Origin: Virgibacillus natechei
GTDB lineage: Bacteria > Bacillota > Bacilli > Bacillales > Amphibacillaceae
Reading direction: 5' to 3'
DNA: 64,000 nt
NCBI RefSeq assembly: GCF_026013645.1
Contig: NZ_CP110224.1
Span: forward strand, 558,001 to 622,000
Shown: in pieces, positions 34,483-45,900 of the stretch
Layout of the letters: every line of letters begins with the position of its first letter
How positions within the stretch are numbered: position 1 is the first letter of the stretch
Notes under the pieces: generated by a model
What the model was told of the DNA's origin: nothing
What the model saw: the letters and a program-made list of their open reading frames with translations, nothing else
Databases searched by the model: none
Program-made: the position numbers and the translations under genes

Positions 34483-35325
34483 ATGTCATATGTGATTAAT
34501 GTAAATCGTTTAAAGAACCGATTGGAAAACAATCAGGGCAACACCGTGATTGTGGACGTCAGGTTTCAGTTAGATGATCCGGATGCCGGGAGGAAAATGT
34601 ATTTGGAAAGTCATCTCCCTGGTGCGGTCTATATGGATTTAAACAAAGATTTATCCGAAAGAGCTGAAAAGCACGGTGGTAAACATCCGCTACCAGATAT
34701 GGATATGTTTGCTGCAAAAGTTGGCAAAATCGGAATTGATCATGACACATCTGTTGTCATTTATGATCAGGAAAATGATATGTTTGCAGCGCGATTATGG
34801 TGGTTACTTCATTATTTAGGTCATAAAAAAGTGTATGTACTAGAAGGTGGATACGAGGGTTGGATAATGGACGGAAACGAAGTCACCGATGAAATTCCTG
34901 CGCTAGAATCGAAGGCGTTTGAGCCAGATATAAGTGGTGGGCAGATCGCGGACATAGAAGAAGTAAAAGAGAAATTAGAGGATCGTTCCGCAACCTTAAT
35001 CGATTCACGGGCGAAGGAAAGGTATTTAGGCAAAGTGGAACCCTTATATATCAAAGCAGGGCATATACCTGGCGCAAAAAATTACTTCTGGAAGGATGTT
35101 TTCACAGCGAAAGGTTCTTGGAAAAAGGAAAAAGAACTGCAGGAACATTTCACTTCGTTGCCTAAAGATGATGAAATCATTGTTTCCTGTGGATCAGGTA
35201 TCTCTGCATGCCCAAATGTACTTGCATTGAAAATGGCAGGGTATAGGAATGTGAAGTTATATCCAGGTAGTTTTAGTGACTGGATTTCGTATGAAGAAAA
35301 TGTGGTAGAGACGAGGGAAGAGTAG
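34483..35325 (+). CDS. Thiosulfate/3-mercaptopyruvate sulfurtransferase (two rhodanese domains)
   Basis: 280 residues. The N-terminal rhodanese domain is inactive in structure (ends VLEGGYEGW). The C-terminal one carries the active-site loop CGSGISACPN, close to the CGSGVTAC of mercaptopyruvate sulfurtransferases. It moves sulfur from thiosulfate or mercaptopyruvate to acceptors such as cyanide or thiols. The start at 34483 follows GGAGGGG by 9 bases; an ATG at 34453 has no site. The tag gene starts 2 bases after its stop. Confidence 0.88.
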   Translation: MSYVINVNRLKNRLENNQGNTVIVDVRFQLDDPDAGRKMYLESHLPGAVYMDLNKDLSERAEKHGGKHPLPDMDMFAAKVGKIGIDHDTSVVIYDQENDMFAARLWWLLHYLGHKKVYVLEGGYEGWIMDGNEVTDEIPALESKAFEPDISGGQIADIEEVKEKLEDRSATLIDSRAKERYLGKVEPLYIKAGHIPGAKNYFWKDVFTAKGSWKKEKELQEHFTSLPKDDEIIVSCGSGISACPNVLALKMAGYRNVKLYPGSFSDWISYEENVVETREE

Positions 35326-35327
35326 AA

Positions 35328-35915
35328 ATGAGTCAAAATCGTTGCGCTTGGGTCACATCCGATCAACTATATCTAGATTACCACGATCACGAATGGGGCA
35401 GACCAACCCATGACGACCGAGAATTGTTTGAAATGCTATCATTGGAAGGCGCTCAGGCAGGTTTGAGCTGGATTACCATTTTGAAACGAAGGGAAAATTA
35501 CCGAAAAGCATTTGATTATTTTGATGTTGCAACAATAAGTGAATATAATGAGGAGAAAATTCAGGAACTATTAGAAGATGAAGGTATTATTCGAAATAAA
35601 CTTAAGGTCCGTTCCGTCGTCACGAATGCACAGTGCTTTTTAAATGTGCAAGCAGTGTTCGGGAGTTTTGATGCGTATATTTGGCAATTTGTAGGCGGTG
35701 AACCGATTATAAATGAATGGGGGACACATGCAGAGGTACCAGCATTTACAAAGGAATCAGAGGAAATGAGCAAAGATTTGAAAAAGCGCGGATTTAAATT
35801 TGTAGGACCAACGATTTGTTATGCATTCATGCAAGCGACTGGTATGGTGAATGATCATACGAAGGAGTGCTTTTTAGCAGATAAAGATTCGTTCGAAGGT
35901 CACCGAAGAGAATGA
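35328..35915 (+). CDS. tag: DNA-3-methyladenine glycosylase I
   Basis: 195 residues. RCAWVTSDQLYLDYHDHEWG at the start, then LFEMLSLEGAQAGLSWITIL (helix-hairpin-helix glycosylase core with the conserved Glu), FVGPTICYAFMQATGMVNDH and CF near the end; the Cys/His residues correspond to the Tag zinc site. It removes 3-methyladenine from alkylated DNA. It is translationally linked to the sulfurtransferase gene. Confidence 0.95.
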   Translation: MSQNRCAWVTSDQLYLDYHDHEWGRPTHDDRELFEMLSLEGAQAGLSWITILKRRENYRKAFDYFDVATISEYNEEKIQELLEDEGIIRNKLKVRSVVTNAQCFLNVQAVFGSFDAYIWQFVGGEPIINEWGTHAEVPAFTKESEEMSKDLKKRGFKFVGPTICYAFMQATGMVNDHTKECFLADKDSFEGHRRE

Positions 35916-35940
35916 CTATCCAGGCAATGTCCTGAAAAGA

Positions 35941-35972
35941 AAAATAGCTACCCTCCAAGGTAGCTATTTTTC
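35941..35972. terminator. Bidirectional terminator between tag and the chemotaxis receptor gene
   Basis: AAAATAGCTACC / GGTAGCTATTTT, a perfect 12-bp stem with a 6-base loop. Confidence 0.9.
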
Positions 35973-35980
35973 ATCAAACA

Positions 35981-37765
35981 TTAAACAAACCGAAATGCCC
36001 TAAGTTCTTCATGCAATTGATCGGCAAGCTCCGCTAGTTCATCTGCACTGTTCGAAACTTCCTCCATGGAGCTGGATGTTTGTTGTGCGGAAGCGGCAGC
36101 CTGTTCAACCCCTGCTGCTGATTCTTCTGAAACGGAGGCAATTTCTTCAATAAGATTATTCATATCTACACTGCTTCCTGCGATTTCCCTTAAATTGGTC
36201 GATATACCAGTTATCTTATGAACCATGTCTGTTACCGAATGATTGATCGTTTCAAAGTTTCTTCCGGTAGTCTCGATTTGAATTGTTCCTTCTTTTACCT
36301 CGCGATAGCCTGTATTTAATGAATCAACAACCTGATTTGTTTCGGATTGAATATTTCCTACAATCGTTGTAATCTCTCCGACGGATGATGCTACCTGTTC
36401 TGAAAGTTTCCGGACCTCATCAGCTACGACAGCAAATCCTCTTCCATGCTCACCTGCTCTTGCTGCTTCGATAGCAGCATTTAAAGATAATAGATTCGTT
36501 TGATCCGCAATATTTTTTATAACGAGTACCAATTGAGATATTTCATTGGATTGTTTAGCCAAACCTTGTACGTTATCGACAGCATCAGCAACAATAGCAT
36601 CGATTTGCTTCATTTGATCTACTGATTTTTCCATAAGTTCCGTACCTTCAGTAGTTAATGTAAGGACGTTGTCAGAACTGGATGCAATCTCTTTACCGTT
36701 TTCTTCGGATTGTCGAACCTTCTGTACAAAATCATTCATGCTCTCCGCTATATCGGAAGCACCGTTTGCTTGTGTTTCTGCTCCTGACGAGAGTTCTTCC
36801 ATTGTTGATGCTATTTGTCCATTACCTTCTGTTATTTCATTTGCTGATTGTGTTAATTCTTCGCTTCTTGACTGCACAGCTGTAGAAGCAGATGCTACCT
36901 TATAAAGGATGCCATGGATGTTATCCTTCATTTGATTGACAGCCCCAGCCAATTGTCCGATCTCATCTTTCCCTTCATAATCCATTGATTTTACTTTTAA
37001 ATTCCCGTCTGCAACCTCTGACGTTATTGAAACAACTTGTCGCAGGTGTGCTGTTATTCGGCGGCTAATTAGAATCATTAGGGCGACACCCAGTAAAATC
37101 ACTGTTATGTTTGAAATAGCCATGACGGCAGTGCTATTATCGGTTTTTTGTGTGACTGCTTCAACGGTCGCTTCCTGTTCCATTTGGACAATTTCGATTA
37201 AGTCATCGACTAAATCAATTGTTTCGCCTCGAAGTCTGGATGAGTAATCTCGTAGTGAATTTGCCAAAGCCGTATCCCCACTATCAACAGCTCCTACCAA
37301 CCTATCTGTAAATGTACTATCAATAATTTCATTGTTCGTCACTATTTGATCAAAGGTATCGACTTGTTCTTCGGTATTCATGGTCGGTTCTAATTCTGCT
37401 GCTAAATGAGCAATTTCATCTTGGTATTCACTGAATGAATCAATATAAGTGGCATTTCCAGTGATGAGATAATCCGCACTTTGCACGTCTTTAGCCTGAA
37501 TAAGTGTAGCCATCTGTGCCATGCCATTTGCTCGTACACTTTGATTATCTATCGTTTCGACATCCTGCTGTACTTCCTGTAATTGAATGTATACGATAAC
37601 ACTTGACATGAGGAACAAGATTGCAGTCAAAAAGAATACGGATAGGTACTTCTTGCCTATTCTGACATCTTTCCAATTAAATTTGTTTCCTTTTATTTTT
37701 GCTTGTAACTTTGGTATAGACCCCCTCATATTCGGTATCTTAACCCCTTTTAATCTCTTTTTCAT
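35981..37765 (-). CDS. Methyl-accepting chemotaxis protein
   Basis: 594 residues. A basic N-terminal tail is followed by TM1 (about 40-62), an extracellular four-helix-bundle sensor (63-205), TM2 (213-236), HAMP (237-290, ending in [13 protein letters not shown]) and the long cytoplasmic coiled coil. The hairpin tip [24 protein letters not shown] region is complete. Predicted methylation sites are not flanked by a CheR-tethering pentapeptide; the C-terminus is RAFRFV. The ligand is unknown. GGGGGA lies before the ATG. It is transcribed alone. Confidence 0.93.
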   Translation of the reverse strand: MKKRLKGVKIPNMRGSIPKLQAKIKGNKFNWKDVRIGKKYLSVFFLTAILFLMSSVIVYIQLQEVQQDVETIDNQSVRANGMAQMATLIQAKDVQSADYLITGNATYIDSFSEYQDEIAHLAAELEPTMNTEEQVDTFDQIVTNNEIIDSTFTDRLVGAVDSGDTALANSLRDYSSRLRGETIDLVDDLIEIVQMEQEATVEAVTQKTDNSTAVMAISNITVILLGVALMILISRRITAHLRQVVSITSEVADGNLKVKSMDYEGKDEIGQLAGAVNQMKDNIHGILYKVASASTAVQSRSEELTQSANEITEGNGQIASTMEELSSGAETQANGASDIAESMNDFVQKVRQSEENGKEIASSSDNVLTLTTEGTELMEKSVDQMKQIDAIVADAVDNVQGLAKQSNEISQLVLVIKNIADQTNLLSLNAAIEAARAGEHGRGFAVVADEVRKLSEQVASSVGEITTIVGNIQSETNQVVDSLNTGYREVKEGTIQIETTGRNFETINHSVTDMVHKITGISTNLREIAGSSVDMNNLIEEIASVSEESAAGVEQAAASAQQTSSSMEEVSNSADELAELADQLHEELRAFRFV

Positions 37766-37948
37766 ATGTATCCCCCATCGACATAATAAACATTTCTTCT
37801 TATATCGACAACTTCTATCTGATTATTAAGTACTATTCATTTTAAAATGAAATTTCTAACAGTTGAAACCTAACTCGAATATATAGTAATATGACAAATT
37901 GTGTGCTCAACCGAAGCAGACAATTAATCCGTTAGATAGGTGATTTAC

Positions 37949-38461
37949 ATGGTATATTCTGCTTTTATGGAGAAGCCAAAAGATACAGATGAAATAAAAC
38001 AAGAACTGGATTCATTAGAAATACAATTATTCCGAATGCAAAATAATATGAAAGAAATTGCGAAAAGTTCAGAAATTATTAGCATTGATCAAGCAAGAGA
38101 TGAACAATGGGTAATTATTTATGCCGATAAAAAAGAGGGTGTATTTCAAATTATGCTTCATGACTGCACAAAACCTTATCGAGGAAAATGGAACTCAGCT
38201 ATTCAAGCAGAATATAAAGATGAGCATACGATTCATATTGCAGATATAAAAGGGGAAGAAAACAAAGGTTACGGATCTGTTCTATTGAAACATTTAAAAG
38301 AAACGGCACGAGAGAAGAATGTCCAAGCAATTACCGGTGATATTGTAAAACGAGATTTCGACCACGTTAACCGGTTGAAGTATTTTTACAACAAGCATGA
38401 CTTTGATGTACAGATTGATCATCAAAAACAGTATGGAAAGATTGTTTGGAAGGATGATTGA
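37949..38461 (+). CDS. GNAT-like acetyltransferase domain protein
   Basis: 170 residues. The N-terminal helix (about 10-45, coiled-coil like) precedes a domain whose later part has IKGEENKGYGSVLLKHLKE (acetyl-CoA motif A with G-x-G-S) and VNRLKYFYNKHDF (motif B). Substrate is unknown. AGGTGAT precedes the ATG at 37949; the GTG at 37940 lies in the ribosome site. The last roughly 120 bases of this gene are duplicated at 52335-52455. Confidence 0.7.
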   Translation: MVYSAFMEKPKDTDEIKQELDSLEIQLFRMQNNMKEIAKSSEIISIDQARDEQWVIIYADKKEGVFQIMLHDCTKPYRGKWNSAIQAEYKDEHTIHIADIKGEENKGYGSVLLKHLKETAREKNVQAITGDIVKRDFDHVNRLKYFYNKHDFDVQIDHQKQYGKIVWKDD

Positions 38462-38463
38462 GG

Positions 38464-38497
38464 GGCTATTTTTGTATGAAGTAGCCTGTTTTTTTGA
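38464..38497 (+). terminator. Terminator of the GNAT-like gene
   Basis: GGCTA / TAGCC stem with a 13-base loop, then TGTTTTTTT. Confidence 0.6.
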
Positions 38498-38498
38498 C

Positions 38499-38532
38499 GC
38501 AGATAAAAACTTTCTTACTGCATAAGCGTGGG
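38499..38532 (+). repeat. Dispersed repeat family 2, partial copy
   Basis: GCAGATAAAAACTTTCTTAC followed by TGCATAAGCG; the left hairpin arm is deleted compared with the copy at 21718. Confidence 0.6.
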
Positions 38533-38640
38533 CTAGGATATTCGACTAACATACTCTATGGTATGTTTACTTGTGGATTGGCACCATAATTTTAAACAAA
38601 ATAAATCCTTTGAAAACTCCTCACCGCGCAGGTTAAGGCT

Positions 38641-39771
38641 TTAATTTAGTTTGGCTTTTTTCCATTGCTTGTACCATTTAGTTACACTCGGACTAACCTC
38701 TAAACTCAGTTCATCCAACGCCTTTTCCAATTGATGATACTGCCGGTTTATTTGTAAACCGAATCCCAGCCTTCCATATAATTTCATTAATGAAAAGTGA
38801 GCATCTTCCTCTTCCGGACTTGTGGTACAAATTTTAACATACCACGCTTCTGCCTTTTCCAAATTATCCTGCTTATCATAATAACCTGCCATTTGATAAG
38901 CGGTTTTTAGCCATAGCTGTTCTAATCGATACCGCTCTGCTTCCACCCATAAATAGTCATACTCCTGTAAATAGGCACCCGTATATAATTTCATGATTTC
39001 TTCATAACGGTCTATGGTTTCTGAATTAAGTGGCAGAGCAGATTTTAGCTTATTTTCCCACTTGACCAGATCAATGAAAACATTTTTTGTAGATAAAACG
39101 TAGCCTTCTCTCATGTTCTCTATCTTAAAATGGCTGCTGTATTTATTTATTATTTTTCGTATATGATATATTGCTGTGTATAATTGTGAATATGCTCTGT
39201 CTTCTTCAAAATCTGTCCAAATTAATTCGACCAGTTCTGATTTACGAATCGTTTTATCACGGTGATGAAGTAAGTAGAGAAATAATTCCTGGGATTTTGT
39301 AGTTCGCCATTGAACGAATTCAGGTTTCCCATTTATAAATTCGAAACGAAGCTCCCTGGATACATTTATCCGCAGCATTTTGTTTTTTATGAAAGGTTTA
39401 TGTATTCGATTATTTACCTTTAATTCCACTCTTTCCAGCGTTTTTTTCAAGCGCTCCAATTGGATGGGTTTAAGAACATAATCCAATGCATTTAATTCAA
39501 ATGCTCGTACGGCATAATCATTAAAAGCGGTCACAAAAACAATGGAAATGTCCGCGTTAATTTCCAGTATTTTTTCTGCCAGTTCAAGCCCATTAATCTC
39601 AGGCATTTCTATATCTAAAAATATAACATCTACTTCCTCCAAGAGAGTAGCATTCTTCTCGAGGACCAAGTTATTAAATCTTCCAATTACTTCAATACTG
39701 CCAATTTTATTTACTTGGAGTTCCAGAAATTCCAAAGCGAGTGCTTCATCATCCACAAGAATTGCTTTCAT
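38641..39771 (-). CDS. SARP-like response regulator (receiver, winged helix, BTAD)
   Basis: 376 residues. The receiver (1-120) has AILVDDEA, phospho-acceptor Asp in IFLDIEMP, FVTAF and LKPI. A winged-helix segment (about 150-230: ELFLYLLHHRDKTIRKSELVE, then YTAIYHIRKIINK) follows, then a bacterial transcriptional activator domain of helical repeats (about 240-365: YLQEYDYLWVEAERYRLEQLW, EEDAHFSLMKLYGRLG). This combination is the SARP-like regulator type seen in bacilli and clostridia. AAGGAGGG precedes the ATG. It is divergent from the giant adhesin and near a hybrid kinase, which is its likely phosphodonor (inference). Confidence 0.88.
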   Translation of the reverse strand: MKAILVDDEALALEFLELQVNKIGSIEVIGRFNNLVLEKNATLLEEVDVIFLDIEMPEINGLELAEKILEINADISIVFVTAFNDYAVRAFELNALDYVLKPIQLERLKKTLERVELKVNNRIHKPFIKNKMLRINVSRELRFEFINGKPEFVQWRTTKSQELFLYLLHHRDKTIRKSELVELIWTDFEEDRAYSQLYTAIYHIRKIINKYSSHFKIENMREGYVLSTKNVFIDLVKWENKLKSALPLNSETIDRYEEIMKLYTGAYLQEYDYLWVEAERYRLEQLWLKTAYQMAGYYDKQDNLEKAEAWYVKICTTSPEEEDAHFSLMKLYGRLGFGLQINRQYHQLEKALDELSLEVSPSVTKWYKQWKKAKLN

Positions 39772-39866
39772 AAGGCTTCCCTCCTTGGTATATTTCTAGA
39801 CTCCATTATACAGTTGTAGTGCTAGGAAATAAAAGAATTGCGCGCTTATTTTCCATTATTAATCTA

Positions 39867-39902
39867 TTTGTAGATAATTTGTAGAGTATTACCTTATATA
39901 CT
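39867..39902 (+). promoter_or_regulatory. Candidate SARP-type operator and -10 for the adhesin gene
   Basis: TTTGTAGA occurs twice (39867-39874 and 39878-39885) with an 11-base period, 11 bases upstream of TATACT (39897-39902). No -35 is present. SARP activators of Streptomyces bind direct heptamer repeats with 11-base spacing near the -35 position, so this is a likely target of the adjacent regulator. Confidence 0.5.
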
Positions 39903-39956
39903 GTCTCTTGGGTATGGCATTAGTGCTATTCATATAAGGAAGGAGAGTATGTGGAA

Positions 39957-42900
39957 ATGAACAAACGATTAAGCATTCTGTTTATATTTATGCTGACCTT
40001 TCAGACGATTTCCGGTAGTTTATTTTTACCCTCACAAGCTGCAGCAGAGGGATCGGATTCGGAGCAAAGCGTTTTTACTGGAATATCGTTCACAGATGAA
40101 GATGGAAAAGCAGTAAATAATGACGAAATGGATGGCGAATCAGCAGTGAATGTTCATGTTGATTGGTCAATTGAGCATGTAGAAGTAGAAGAGGGAAGCA
40201 CTGATTCATTTTTACTTCCAGATGAATTACATATGGAAGAGGAACAACAGGGTGCATTAACAGATGGTGAGAAAGAAGTTGGAACTTACCAGGCTGCTAT
40301 GGATGGAGAAGTGTCGGTTAGTTTTAATGATGTGGTTGAGGAATACACAGCAGCAGAAGGAACCTTTGTTGTAAATGCTGTAGCGGTTGAACAACTAGCA
40401 GATCAGGGTGAAGAAGCTGTTGAAGAAGAGGGGTCAGAAGCAAATCAAGAGGAAGAAGTAGTTGAAGAAGAGTTTGAAGAAGCAGCAACAGAAGAAGACC
40501 CCGAGAAGCAAGAAGCAGAAGCGATTGACGAATCTGACGAACAATCGTTGAATTCTGAGGAAATAGTTGAAGAAGACAATGCGCTGGAGGAAGACATTAC
40601 AACTTTTAATGCCTCAGCAGTAGAATCACTTGATGGGAATCTTTCAGAAAATATATTCACTTTCGTAAGTTTGACTCATTATGGTAATGAAATTGTGGAT
40701 GGATCATTTGTCGACATTAGTGATGGAACACAAGTAGAGATTGAATTTGCTTGGGATACCGAAGGACTTGATGTTCAAAGCGGAGACACTGTTTCAATGC
40801 AGTTACCTGATACTTTTGAACAAGTCACTACACCGAACACACCTATAGTTACAAGTGGTACCACAGTTGGAACGTACAGTATTCAAGATGGTGAATTGAT
40901 ATTTGTATTTGACGACACTATTGAAGATGGTGATGTTTCCAACGGAGAAGTTGGCTTGAATTTAGACTTTAACTTACAAAAGTTTGAAGAAAACATTGAA
41001 CAAGTCATTCAATTTAGTGACTCAGATAATACAGAGATTAATGTTATGGCTAGACCCACTAATACTGCAGAAGATATTACAAAAGAAGGACATCCAGATC
41101 AAAGTCACAACGCAAGTGAAATTACTTGGACTGTCGAGGTAATTAATAACAGTGATGAAGCAGTATCTGATGCTACATTATCAGACGTTTTACCTGATGG
41201 TCTAGGTTCTCCAGAGAATTTCGTTGTAACAGAATTATCTACTGGATTAAATGGTGACAAAGCTATTGGTGAAGTAGTTGATGATATTTCACCAAGTGTT
41301 GATGGTAATGAATTCAACTTTGCATTTGATGATTTGGAGCCTTATCAAGGATATCGTATAGAATATGCTACGGCTGTTACTGATAGGGATCAAACAGAAT
41401 TCACAAATGATGCTACATTTTACAATGGTGAAGAGAATTTGCTTGCAGACGCGACTGTGTCTGGTCTGACTGCAAGTAATCCAGTTGAAAAGTCTGGTTC
41501 ATATAATAATGAAACAGGTCAAATAGATTGGACAATCGTAGCAAATGAGAATGGTTTTAATATCGAAAGTGCAATCATTGATGATGATCTACCAGCAGGA
41601 TTGACTGTCGATGGAGACACATTAACAGTTGAAAAATATGTTGATGGTTCTCATGATGAAAGTATAAGAATTGATACAAATGATTTCCCAATTGAACTTG
41701 GAGGAACAGATGCAAATGAACATTATGTAATCAACTTTAGTACAGATATTGATTATGAAGAGGTTAACGAAAGTGAATATCAACGTGAAAACAGCTTTAC
41801 TAACGTTGCCACTTTAAAAGATGGTGATGAAGAACTGGCTGAAGATGATACAACTGTTGAATTTAATAGAGAACCGCTTTTAGAAAAATCAGGTGAATCT
41901 AATGTTGACTATGAAAATAAAACGTTAAGTTGGACAATTGATGTAAACAAAGCGCAACATCCGCTTAATGAACTTGTAATTACAGACATGATTCCAGCAG
42001 GCTTAAGCATCACGGAAGAAGATATCGTAATTACTAACGAAAATGAAGTTACTGTAGAAGCAGATATTGAAATCATAGATGATGATCAACAAGAAGTTGT
42101 TATCAATCTTAGTGATGTTGGTACACAACATATAACGATAGAGTACACAACAGAGATTGAAGATTTTGAGATTGATAGTTTCAAAAATGCTGTTGGCATA
42201 GGCGGGGACGGTATCGGTGAAGGTGACCATGATACTGGTGCACAAATTAATCCACCAGGAAACTCTTTTGGAAAGACTTATGTAGAAGATAGCATAAACT
42301 ACAATGAAAAGACCATGGAATGGCAACTTACAGTTAATCCTCGACGTGAAGCTATAGATGAGCTGCAAATAGTAGACACATTTCCTAATAAGGGATTGAT
42401 TCTATTACCAGGTACATTGAGTATTACAGTAGACGGTCAGGATATTACAGGTAGCGTTGATCTTTCTCCAAATACAGAGGATGGGGAAACGGGCTATCAA
42501 AAAGGATTTACGCTTGATTTTGATGACCGCACTTTACCATTAAATAATAATGTAATTGTCACGTATAAAACGTCCTATGATCCACAAGAGGAAGTCGAAG
42601 GTGATTTTCTAGATCCACATGAAGGTGAAGAGCAAAATCAAATATATGATAACGAGGCTCTATTCACTGGAACCACTGTTAATGAAAATGACTTCGAACC
42701 AGTTAGAGCTGATTATGTAGAGGTGAGAGAAGACTCCTGGAACAGTGGTAAAAAGGAAGGTCAGCTCGTAAGCGTCGATGAAGAAGGAAATATAGTAAAT
42801 GATAATGATTGGCAGAGCGGTTCGGAAAGAAAAATTGCTTGGCAACTATTTACTAACTACCAACAACAAAATCTTGGAACAGGTGTTGTGATTACAGATA

Positions 42901-45900
42901 CCTTGGAGTATGAAGGTGCGATTGATGAAGGTAGTGTCACAGTGACTGTTTATGATGTTGATGCCGATGGTGACACATCAATTTCTGAGGACGCTACTGT
43001 ACTAACTGAGAACGAAGACTATACAATTGAGCACGCTGGTGACGAGTTTACTTTAACATTCAATGATGATTTTACTGTCGACGAAAGATATGTTGTTGAA
43101 TTTACAACAACAGTACCAAACATTTCCCAAGAAAATTATACGAACGAAGCGACAGTTTCAGTTGGTGATGACGAGTATCCGTATACTGGTACAGTCAGCT
43201 ACGATAACTATAATAACTTCTTAGATAAATCAGCGATTGGGCAAGAAGGTTCTGAAGTTTATATTGGTGATAAAGTTAATTGGGAAGTTAAAGTAAATGA
43301 TAGCTTATCCATTATCAATAATGCAGAAATTAAAGATATCATTAGTGATGGAATGGAATATGTGGAAGGCACACTTGAGATTTCAACAGGAGACGGTAAT
43401 TCACTAAATGAAGGCGAAGACTACATCTTTTCGAATACCAAAACTGAAGATGATAGAACAATCCTTTCAATTGAACTTAGTGAATCACTAAACCAAGCAC
43501 TAAACCAAGCACTGACTCTAAACTATACAACAGTAGTCACAGCAGAGGATGGAGATACAGTCAGCAACGAAGTTAGTTTAAATGGAGAAGATATTGAAGT
43601 AGATTCTATTAGTTCTCAAGAACTGACTGCAGAAGAATTTAGTTGGGTATCTGGTGAATTTAACGAAAACCGCGGGGCATTGCAAATTGTCAAAGCCGAC
43701 TCTGAAACAGGAGACCCAATTGAAAATAATTCAGCTACGTTCGAGTTGTATTATGATTTAAACGGAGAGCGTGTGCAATTTGGCGACCAGTTTGAAATAG
43801 AAGAAAATGGTGAAATCGTGATTGGTAACTTACCACTTAGAACATATTACTTACAAGAAGTAGAAGCACCTACTGGCTATACCATTGATGAAGAAGAGCA
43901 AGTAATCGAGGTTACTGAGCCATACGGTAATGAAGAACATGTTTATGAATCGGAATTTTTAAACACTAAGATAAAAACAGATATCTCAGTTACTAAAGAA
44001 TGGGATGATGCTGACAACCAGGACGATTTACGTCCGGGATTTATTGAAGTTCAGTTGCTCGCGAACGATGAGGAAGTTGGAGATGCGCAGACACTTTCAG
44101 ATGACAGCGAGTGGGCACATACTTGGACAGATTTAGATGAGTATCAGTCTAATGGACAAATAATTGACTATACAGTTGAAGAAGTTAATGTACCTAATGG
44201 TTATGAGTCATCAATTGATGTTGATGAGGATGGCTATATAACTATCACTAACTCTCATGCACCGGAAATGACTCAAGTTTCAGTCTCCAAAGAATGGGAT
44301 GATGCAAATGATCAAGACGGTGTCCGTCCAACTAATGTAACGGTAAATCTATTAGCTGACGGTGAGATTGAAAGTCAAACTGTTTTAAATGAAGATAAAG
44401 ATTGGGAACACCTATTCGCCGATCTTCCAGTATATGAAAATGGAGAAGAAATCAGCTATAGCGTCACGGAAGATGCAGTGACTGATTATTCAACAGATAT
44501 TAAATTTACTGGAACAGAGGAAGAACCAGCTTATACGGTAATAAACTCCTATACACCAGGAGAAACAAGTGTGACCGTAACAAAAGCATGGGATGATGCA
44601 GACAACCAAGACGGTAATCGCCCAGAAACACTCGAAGTTCAACTTTTAGCAAACGGTGAGGAACACGGTAATCCTGTAACTCTAGATGGATCTGATTGGT
44701 CCCACACATGGAATGAACTAGATGCTAATTCAAATGGTGAACCAATCGAGTATACGGTTCAAGAAATTGAAGTTCCAGAAGACTATGAAGTAAGCGTGAA
44801 TGACGATGACCACGGAAACATCATCATTACAAACAGTTACGAACCAGAAACAACGGAAATAGCTGTAAGTAAATCATGGGATGATGCAAATGATCAAGAC
44901 GGTGTCCGTCCAACTAACGTAACGGTAAATCTATTAGCTGACGGTGAGATTGAAAGTCAGACTGTATTAAATGAAGATAAAGATTGGGAACACCTATTCA
45001 CCGATCTTCCAGTATATGAAAATGGTGAAGAAATCAGCTATAGCGTCACGGAAGATACAGTGACTGATTATTCAACAGATGTTAAATTTACTGGAACAGA
45101 GGAAGAACCAGCTTATACGGTAATAAACTCCTATACACCTGGTGAAACAAGTGTAACCGTAACAAAAGGTTGGGATGATGCCACTAACCAAGATGGTAAT
45201 CGTCCAACAAGCATTGAAGTTCAATTAACAGCAGATGGAGAAGCCCATGGTGAGCCTGTAACGCTAAATCAATCGAATTGGACACATACGTGGGGAGAAT
45301 TAGATGCCAATGCAAATGGTCAACCAATCGAGTATACGGTTCAAGAAATTGAAGTTGCAGAAGGCTATGAAGTCTCTGTAAATGACGCGGACCATGGAAA
45401 TATTATGATTACAAACAGTTATGAACCCGAAACAACGGAAAGAACGGTTCGTAAAGCATGGGATGACGCGGATAATCAAGATGGGATCCGTCATGATAAT
45501 GTAACAGTCAATCTATTAGCTAATGGAGAGGTTGTCAGCACAACCGTTTTAGATGATGAAAATGACTGGCAGCACACATTCTCTAATCTTCCAGTAAATC
45601 AAAATGGGGAAGAAATTAATTATAGAGTGACAGAAAATAACGTAGCCAATTATACGGCTTCCATTGATGCCGATCCAGACAATGAGAATGGATTTGTTAT
45701 CACAAATAGCTATACACCAGAAGAAACTGCAGTAACCGTAACAAAAGCATGGAATGATGGAGACAATCAAGATGGTAATCGACCAGATACAATCGAAGTA
45801 CAGCTTATTGGAAATGATGAAGAAATTGGAGATCCAGTAGAAATAGATGCATCCAATGATTGGACGCACCAATGGACTGGATTAGATTTAAATGAAGACG

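Noticed and set aside
42003..42368. Minus-strand frames of 60-120 codons within the adhesin gene
   Set aside because: They are antisense to the repeat-rich adhesin, and their number and length follow from its biased codon content.
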